This document shows, in pieces, positions 5,135-9,282 of a stretch of 9,282 nucleotides of DNA. A model generated the notes under the pieces. The model searched no databases. It saw only the letters and a program-made list of their open reading frames with translations, and was not told where the DNA came from. Both the position numbers and the translations under genes were made by a program. Positions within the stretch are counted from its first letter, which is position 1. Each line of letters begins with the position of its first letter. This DNA comes from Cyanobium sp. GTDB lineage: Bacteria > Cyanobacteriota > Cyanobacteriia > PCC-6307 > Cyanobiaceae. The stretch spans positions 1 through 9,282 of the forward strand of contig BJHC01000037.1 of NCBI GenBank assembly GCA_014191535.1, written 5' to 3'.

Positions 5135-6720
5135 CAGAGGGTGACGGGGTGGGCCTCCTGGATGCCGTTGATCGCGTGGATCGTGGCCAGCAGGCTCGGG
5201 GGCAGGGGGTCATCCAGGCTCAGCACCATCACGGCATCACCGCGCACGATGCGGCGGCCCACCTGCATGGAGGCGATGTTGACGTTGTGCTCGCCCAGCA
5301 CGGAGCCCAAGTGGCCAATGATGCCGGGCATGTCGCGGTGCCGGGTGAACAGCATGTGGCGGCTGGGGGCCACGTTCACCGGGAACTCATCGATGGTGGT
5401 GATGCGCAGCTCCCCATCGGCGAACACGGCCCCGGTGACGGTGTGGTTGCCATTGCCCCCCTTGGAGCTCAGCTGCAGGGAGCCCCCGGCGAAATCACGG
5501 GCGGCATCGTCTTTCACCTCGAGCACGTGAATACCGCGCTCCTTGGCCTCCAGGCCGGCGTTCACGTAGTTGATCGAATCCCCCAAAGCGGTGGACAGCA
5601 AACCCTTGAGGGCCGCGATCACCAGGGGCTGGGAGGGATGGCTGGCGAATTCGCCCTGCAGACGCACCTCCAGTTCGCTGACCTGACCGCCGGCCAGCTG
5701 GCTGAGCAGCTGCCCCAGGGTTTCCGCCAACTGCAGATGGGGCTTGAGCTGCTCCATCACTTCGGCGTTGAGGCCGGGGATGTTCACGGCGCTGCGGGCC
5801 GGCAAGCCCAGCAACACATCGCGAATCTGCTCGGCCACATCGATGGCCACATTTTCCTGGGCCTCTTCGGTGGAGGCCCCCAGGTGGGGCGTGAGGATCA
5901 GGCGCTCGCTCACGCCCCGCAGCGGGGAATCGGCCTCGAGGGGCTCCTTGGCGTACACATCCAGGGCGGCGCCGGCGATCACCCCCTGCTCCACGGCCTC
6001 AGCGATGGCGGCCTCATCGATGATCCCGCCGCGGGCGCAGTTCACGATGCGGGCGGTGGGCTTCATGGTGCGCAGCAGCTCCGCGTTCACCAGGTTCTCG
6101 GTGTCGGGGGTGCGGGGCAGGTGCAGGCTCACGTAGTCCGCCTCGGCGAACAGGGCCGGCAGCTGCATCAGCCGCACCTGCATCTGCTGGGCCCGTTCCG
6201 CCGACACGAACGGGTCGTAGGCCATCACATCCATGCCCATGGCCTTGGCCACCCGGGCCACATGGGAGCCGATCTTGCCGAGGCCCACCACACCGAGCTT
6301 CTTCTTGTAGAGCTCGTTGCCCACATATTTCTTGCGGTCCCAGCCGCCGGCCATGGTGCTCACGTGGGCGTGGGGCACGTGGCGGGACAGGGAGAGCATC
6401 AACGCCAGGGCGTGTTCCGCCGCGGCAATGGTGTTGCCCTCGGGCGAATTCACCACGATCACGCCGCGCTTGGTGGCCGCCGGCACATCCACGTTGTCGA
6501 CCCCCACACCGGCGCGGCCGATGATCCGCAGCTTGCTGGCGGCCTCGATGATCTCGGCGGTCACGGTGGTGCCCGAGCGGATCATCAGGCCGTCGTACTC
6601 GCCGATGATCTGCTTGAGCTGCTCGGGCGGCAGGCCCGTGCGCACATCCACCTGGGCCACCTGGGACAGGATGTCGATCCCTGTTTGATCGATGGGATCG
6701 GAAACCAGAACCTTTGTCAT
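5134..6720 (-). CDS. serA: D-3-phosphoglycerate dehydrogenase
   Basis: SerA oxidises 3-phosphoglycerate to 3-phosphohydroxypyruvate with NAD+, the first step of the phosphorylated serine pathway. From the ATG at 6720 it has 528 residues, the long form with an extra C-terminal domain. The NAD-binding loop is VGLGKIG (145-151) with acidic Asp169 after the second strand. Catalytic residues are Arg230 (NCARGG), Glu259 (AKEP) and His279 (TPHLGAS). About 320-450 is the intervening allosteric substrate-binding-type domain, and 453-528 is an ACT domain starting HMLFTRHRDMPGIIGHLGSVL region, which in homologues binds serine for feedback control. The frame stays open further upstream, but MTKVLVSDPID is the family N terminus and a good -10 box lies just ahead. 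It is coupled to prmA downstream. Confidence 0.97.
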   Translation of the reverse strand: MTKVLVSDPIDQTGIDILSQVAQVDVRTGLPPEQLKQIIGEYDGLMIRSGTTVTAEIIEAASKLRIIGRAGVGVDNVDVPAATKRGVIVVNSPEGNTIAAAEHALALMLSLSRHVPHAHVSTMAGGWDRKKYVGNELYKKKLGVVGLGKIGSHVARVAKAMGMDVMAYDPFVSAERAQQMQVRLMQLPALFAEADYVSLHLPRTPDTENLVNAELLRTMKPTARIVNCARGGIIDEAAIAEAVEQGVIAGAALDVYAKEPLEADSPLRGVSERLILTPHLGASTEEAQENVAIDVAEQIRDVLLGLPARSAVNIPGLNAEVMEQLKPHLQLAETLGQLLSQLAGGQVSELEVRLQGEFASHPSQPLVIAALKGLLSTALGDSINYVNAGLEAKERGIHVLEVKDDAARDFAGGSLQLSSKGGNGNHTVTGAVFADGELRITTIDEFPVNVAPSRHMLFTRHRDMPGIIGHLGSVLGEHNVNIASMQVGRRIVRGDAVMVLSLDDPLPPSLLATIHAINGIQEAHPVTL

Positions 6721-6750
6721 GACCCGGCGGGTGGGGGCGACCGGGGGTGA

Positions 6751-6779
6751 AGTGTAGTGAGGGGCCCCCACCGGCCTTT
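6751..6779 (-). promoter_or_regulatory. Candidate serA promoter
   Basis: On the minus strand, TACACT (6756 down to 6751) fits the TAnnnT -10 pattern and stands out in GC-rich surroundings. Transcription would start about 30 bases ahead of the serA ATG. The hexamer 17 bases further up, AAAGGC at 6779-6774, is a poor -35, which is common in cyanobacterial promoters. Confidence 0.4.
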
Positions 6780-6843
6780 CGGGAAGCCCCGACCGAAGCC
6801 CCAGCGGTGGCTCCCCACCAGGGAGAATCAAGGCCCGTGCCGG

Positions 6844-7353
6844 GTGATCGTGGGTAGCAGCGTGGTGGTGGTGCTGGCGGATCGGAAGCGCTTGCGGCAG
6901 CTGCAGGAACAACTGGCGGGCCTGACGCCCCCACCCCAGCGGCTGGTGGCGATCGGCGCCGGCGAAACCGATGTGGCCACGGTGGCCGAGCTCAACCCCG
7001 CGCTGACGCGGCAGCTGCGGCAACGGCGGATGGCCACCTGGCTGATCCCCTTCGGCTTCTTCGCCGGTCTCACCTTCACCTTCATCACCGACCTCGACAC
7101 CTTCGCCTTCGCCGGTCCGATCGGCTCCCACCTGATCGGCGGGCTGCTGGGCATGGGCTCGGGCTGGATGGGCAGCTTTGCCGCGGCCGCCAGCGTCAGC
7201 GCCGAGGGCGACGACCGGGTGCGGGCCCTGCGCAACCGCCTCGAGGAGGGCAACTGGCTGCTGCTGGTGGAGAGCGCCAGCGGCGTGGAGATCCCCTGGA
7301 CGCGGCTGCAGGAGGTCAAACCCAAGGCGGTGGTGCGCCTCAGCGACAGCTGA
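6844..7353 (+). CDS. Small two-helix membrane protein, function unknown
   Basis: I do not recognise a named family. From the GTG at 6844 it has 169 residues; GTG codons at 6850 and 6862-6871 are also possible starts, and a GGGAG at 6821-6825 is the nearest ribosome-binding-like sequence. Residues 1-60 are soluble, with VVVVLADRKRLRQL and LVAIGAGETD, resembling a short alpha/beta unit. A first membrane segment covers about 64-82 (WLIPFGFFAGLTFTFITDL). A glycine-rich second segment covers about 88-118, with Gly at 91, 94, 99, 100, 103, 105, 107 and 110, a pattern that favours tight helix packing. The tail (122-169) is soluble, with RVRALRNRLEEGNWLLLVES. It ends 8 bases before the photosystem II S4-domain gene, so the two are probably co-transcribed and may act together; that link is inference. 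Confidence 0.8.
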   Translation: MIVGSSVVVVLADRKRLRQLQEQLAGLTPPPQRLVAIGAGETDVATVAELNPALTRQLRQRRMATWLIPFGFFAGLTFTFITDLDTFAFAGPIGSHLIGGLLGMGSGWMGSFAAAASVSAEGDDRVRALRNRLEEGNWLLLVESASGVEIPWTRLQEVKPKAVVRLSDS

Positions 7354-7361
7354 GGCTGGCC

Positions 7362-8156
7362 ATGCTGCCCCGCGACGAGCTACTGGAGGGCTGCGGCCAA
7401 CCGCAGGAGCTGGCGACGCTGATCGATCTGGCGGAGCAGGCCCTGCGCACCTGGGAGCCGGTGTGGAGCGGGTTCATCCCGGCGGAGCTGCGGGAACTGG
7501 CCCTGCAACGGCTGGGGAGCCTGGCGGAGGTGCGGCTGCTGGGGGCGGGAGGCTGGCCCCAGGCTGAACGGCAACGGCTGTTGCTGCGCCGCCAGGAACT
7601 GGCCACAGCCGAGGACACGGACAGCAGCCTCGATCCCCCCCTGGCGGGGCTGCTGGTGAGCGGCAACTTCCTGTTTGACCCGGCAGAACCTGCGGATGTG
7701 CGCCAAGGGCTGCTGGCGGCCGGCCTCGATCCCGGCGAGCTGGGGGACATTTGGATGCGCGGCGACCGCGGTGCCCAGGCGGTGATCGCCGCAGACGCCG
7801 CCCCGCGGCTGGGGGGGCTCGAGGCCCAGGTGCGCAGCGTGACCGTGCAGTTGGAACCCGTTCCGCTCGCGCAGCTGCAATGGCCGGCCAGCCGCAGCCC
7901 GCGCAACCTGACCACGGTGGAGGCCTCGCTGCGGCTGGATGCTGTGGCCTCAGCCGGTCTTGGGCTCTCCCGCAACCGCATGAACGAGCTGATTCGCGCC
8001 GGCGCCGTGCGCATCAATTGGCAGGTGGTCACCAGCCCCAGCCGCGAACTGCGCAGCGGTGATCGGGTGCGGCTGGAGGGGCGCGGCGAGCTGGAGGTGC
8101 TGGAGGTTCAAGCCACCAAACGGGACCGTTGGCGTCTGCAGCTGCGACGGAGCTGA
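7362..8156 (+). CDS. Photosystem II S4-domain RNA-binding protein (YlmH-like)
   Basis: This 264-residue protein matches the cyanobacterial and plastid photosystem II S4-domain family, relatives of the Gram-positive YlmH protein; a member was first noticed in purified photosystem II preparations. The N-terminal half contains the family block GDIWMRGDRGAQAVI (128-142). The S4 RNA-binding domain covers about 191-242, with RLDAVASAGLGLSRNRMNEL (191-210), IRAGAVRINW (211-220) and the turn LRSGDRVRLEGRG (230-242). The length is standard for the family. The role is unsettled: S4 proteins of this type bind structured RNA, often ribosomal or tRNA-like, so an indirect link between translation and photosystem II is plausible. 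The ATG at 7362 lies 8 bases after the membrane-protein stop, supporting an operon. tRNA-Val follows after 67 bases. Confidence 0.92.
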   Translation: MLPRDELLEGCGQPQELATLIDLAEQALRTWEPVWSGFIPAELRELALQRLGSLAEVRLLGAGGWPQAERQRLLLRRQELATAEDTDSSLDPPLAGLLVSGNFLFDPAEPADVRQGLLAAGLDPGELGDIWMRGDRGAQAVIAADAAPRLGGLEAQVRSVTVQLEPVPLAQLQWPASRSPRNLTTVEASLRLDAVASAGLGLSRNRMNELIRAGAVRINWQVVTSPSRELRSGDRVRLEGRGELEVLEVQATKRDRWRLQLRRS

Positions 8157-8174
8157 GGGAACGCTGAGGGGCGA

Positions 8175-8202
8175 ATGCCGGTGAAAGGGTGACTGCTAGG
8201 TT
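8175..8202 (+). promoter_or_regulatory. Candidate tRNA-Val promoter
   Basis: TAGGTT at 8197-8202 with TG one base upstream (TGCTAGGTT) resembles an extended -10 box and sits 21 bases ahead of the mature tRNA 5' end. A weak -35-like ATGCCG lies at 8175-8180, 16 bases upstream. This suggests the tRNA has its own promoter and is not only read through from the S4-domain gene. Confidence 0.4.
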
Positions 8203-8223
8203 GCCCTGGCCGCAAGGCTCTGA

Positions 8224-8295
8224 GGGCGATTAGCTCAGAGGTAGAGCACTACCTTGACACGGTAGGAGTCACTGGTTCGATTCCAGTATCGCCCA
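8224..8295 (+). tRNA. tRNA-Val (anticodon GAC)
   Basis: All four arms fold. The acceptor stem pairs GGGCGAT (8224-8230) with ATCGCCC (8288-8294), with A8295 as discriminator. The D arm is GCTC/GAGC. The anticodon stem CTACC/GGTAG encloses loop TTGACAC, with GAC at 8256-8258 reading GUC and GUU valine codons. The variable loop has five bases. The T arm is ACTGG/CCAGT with loop TTCGATT. CCA is not encoded, so it must be added after 3' trimming, the step performed by RNase Z. The gene is 72 bases long. Confidence 0.97.
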
Positions 8296-8296
8296 C

Positions 8297-8302
8297 TTTT
8301 TT
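8297..8302 (+). terminator. T-run just after tRNA-Val, possible 3' end signal
   Basis: Six T residues start one base after the discriminator. With the GC-rich acceptor stem or T arm upstream this may end the tRNA transcript close to its mature 3' end. There is no separate hairpin, so it is not a standard terminator, and read-through to murD (ATG 48 bases on) is possible. Confidence 0.35.
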
Positions 8303-8349
8303 GAGGCACCGAGGGCCATCCGTCGCCCTGGTCCACAGCTGCCACTGCC

Positions 8350-9282
8350 ATGACCGCCGGGGGCACCGTCACACCAGCCCATCCCACTGCCGCCCCCAGC
8401 CTGGTGCTGGGGCTGGGACGCTCGGGGCTGGGGGCCGCGCGGCTCCTGCACCAGCGGGGCGAACCCGTGCTGGTGCTGGAGAGCGGCGCGGGTGAAGCGC
8501 AGCAGCGCAGCGCCGAGCAGCTGCGTAGCGAGGGCATCCGCGTTCAGCTGGATACCCCCCTGAGCATCGCCAGCCTGGATGCCCTCGGATTCACGCCGCC
8601 GCGGGTGGTGGTCAGCCCTGGCATCCGCTGGGATCACCCCTGCCTGCAGGCGCTGCGCCAGCGGGGCATCGGCACCGTTGGTGAAATCACCACCGCCTGG
8701 GAGGCCACCCGGCCGGTGCCCTGGATCGGCATTACGGGCACCAATGGCAAAACCACGGTGACCCACCTGGTGGCCCACCTGCTGGCGGAAGCCGGCCTCG
8801 ATGCCCCCATGTGCGGCAACGTCGGTTACTCCGCTGCCGAACTGGCTCTGCAACGGCTCAGCCCAGGCCAGCACCTGCCCCAGTGGCTGGTGGTGGAGCT
8901 GAGCAGCTACCAGATCGAAGCCGCCCCGCAGCTGGCCCCCCGCATCGGCCTGTGGACCACGCTCACCCCCGATCACCTGGAGCGCCACGGCAGCCTCGAC
9001 AACTACCGAGCCATCAAGCGCAGCCTGCTGGAGCGCTCCGCGGTGCGCATCCTCAACGCCGATGACCCCGACCTGCGCAGCCGCGCCGCCAATTGGGACC
9101 AGGCCCGCTGGGTGACGGCCCAACCGCGCCAACGGGCCCTGGAGGCGGGGATCGACCCGCACCTGTGGATCGAGGCGGACCAGGTGATGACTGCCGCCGG
9201 AACCGCCCCCCTGCTGGACGCGCGGGCCCTGGCCATGCCGGGGGACCACAACCGCCAGAACCTGCTGATGGCGGTGGCAGTG
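8350..9282 (+). CDS. murD: UDP-N-acetylmuramoyl-L-alanine:D-glutamate ligase, 3' end cut
   Basis: MurD is the cytoplasmic ATP-dependent ligase that adds D-glutamate to UDP-MurNAc-L-alanine during peptidoglycan precursor synthesis. The first 311 codons are present and the frame is open to the right edge; the full family length is about 440-470. Residues 17-32 are the N-terminal Rossmann-like glycine loop (LVLGLGRSGLGAARLL). The ATP-binding P-loop is GITGTNGKTT (127-136, Lys134). ELSSYQIE (183-190), TPDHLERHGSLDNY (206-219) and the Mur ligase block MPGDHNRQN (296-304) confirm MurD among the Mur ligases. The ATG at 8350 gives a roughly 14-residue leader before the Rossmann fold, slightly long, but no better in-frame start is evident. 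It follows tRNA-Val on the same strand. Confidence 0.96.
   Translation, partial: MTAGGTVTPAHPTAAPSLVLGLGRSGLGAARLLHQRGEPVLVLESGAGEAQQRSAEQLRSEGIRVQLDTPLSIASLDALGFTPPRVVVSPGIRWDHPCLQALRQRGIGTVGEITTAWEATRPVPWIGITGTNGKTTVTHLVAHLLAEAGLDAPMCGNVGYSAAELALQRLSPGQHLPQWLVVELSSYQIEAAPQLAPRIGLWTTLTPDHLERHGSLDNYRAIKRSLLERSAVRILNADDPDLRSRAANWDQARWVTAQPRQRALEAGIDPHLWIEADQVMTAAGTAPLLDARALAMPGDHNRQNLLMAVAV

Noticed and set aside
5149..6750. A 533-codon open frame on the plus strand, antisense to serA
   Set aside because: serA is certain from motifs along its full length. The antisense product is low-complexity, rich in His, Gly, Gln and Ala, as expected for the complement of GC-rich codons.
6757..6843. ATG start at 6757 for the membrane protein
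   Set aside because: The added 29 residues are Pro/Arg-rich low-complexity and would begin at the serA promoter. A GTG at 6844 or slightly later gives a compact protein.
6721..7131. N-terminal extension of serA from an upstream start
   Set aside because: The frame is open, but the extension is low-complexity, overlaps the divergent membrane-protein gene and would include the candidate serA promoter. The family N terminus is at 6720.
8224..8295. tRNA-Val as an integration site for a genomic island
   Set aside because: There is no integrase, no repeated tRNA 3' fragment and no composition change nearby; murD follows directly.
1..9282. Mobile elements, CRISPR arrays, toxin-antitoxin or defence genes
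   Set aside because: I looked for transposase, integrase, reverse-transcriptase and Cas motifs, terminal inverted repeats and spaced direct repeats on both strands and saw none.

Overview
This window looks like ordinary core chromosome from a high-GC picocyanobacterium of the Synechococcus/Cyanobium group. It carries psbV (cytochrome c550, an extrinsic subunit of cyanobacterial photosystem II), a plant-type [2Fe-2S] ferredoxin and a photosystem II S4-domain protein, and it has very GC-rich third codon positions and tight gene packing. I assign the group from protein content and composition, not from a database search.

Layout from left to right. Bases 1-57 (minus) hold what looks like the first 19 codons of a gene that runs off the edge. 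A SpoIID-domain exported protein (minus) stands back to back with ribonuclease Z (plus) across about 100 bases. psbV follows on the plus strand and ends in a strong intrinsic terminator. Convergent to it, on the minus strand, are a small cysteine-rich hypothetical gene and the ferredoxin gene petF, which has its own strong terminator. Upstream of petF is a 178-base gap with two dyads, then prmA and serA (minus, stop and start sharing one base). Divergent from serA are a small two-helix membrane protein and the S4-domain gene (plus, 8 bases apart), then tRNA-Val(GAC), then the first 311 codons of murD, cut by the right edge.

Themes are photosynthetic electron transfer (psbV, petF, the S4 protein), serine synthesis with ribosomal protein L11 methylation (serA-prmA), cell wall (SpoIID protein, murD) and tRNA maturation (rnz, tRNA-Val). 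I see no insertion sequence, phage gene, CRISPR array, toxin-antitoxin pair or defence gene, and no shift in base composition that would suggest recent transfer. I do not find a clearly new system. The points most worth a second look are the two unassigned genes, the structured leader upstream of petF, and the psbV terminator lying inside the 3' end of the convergent gene.
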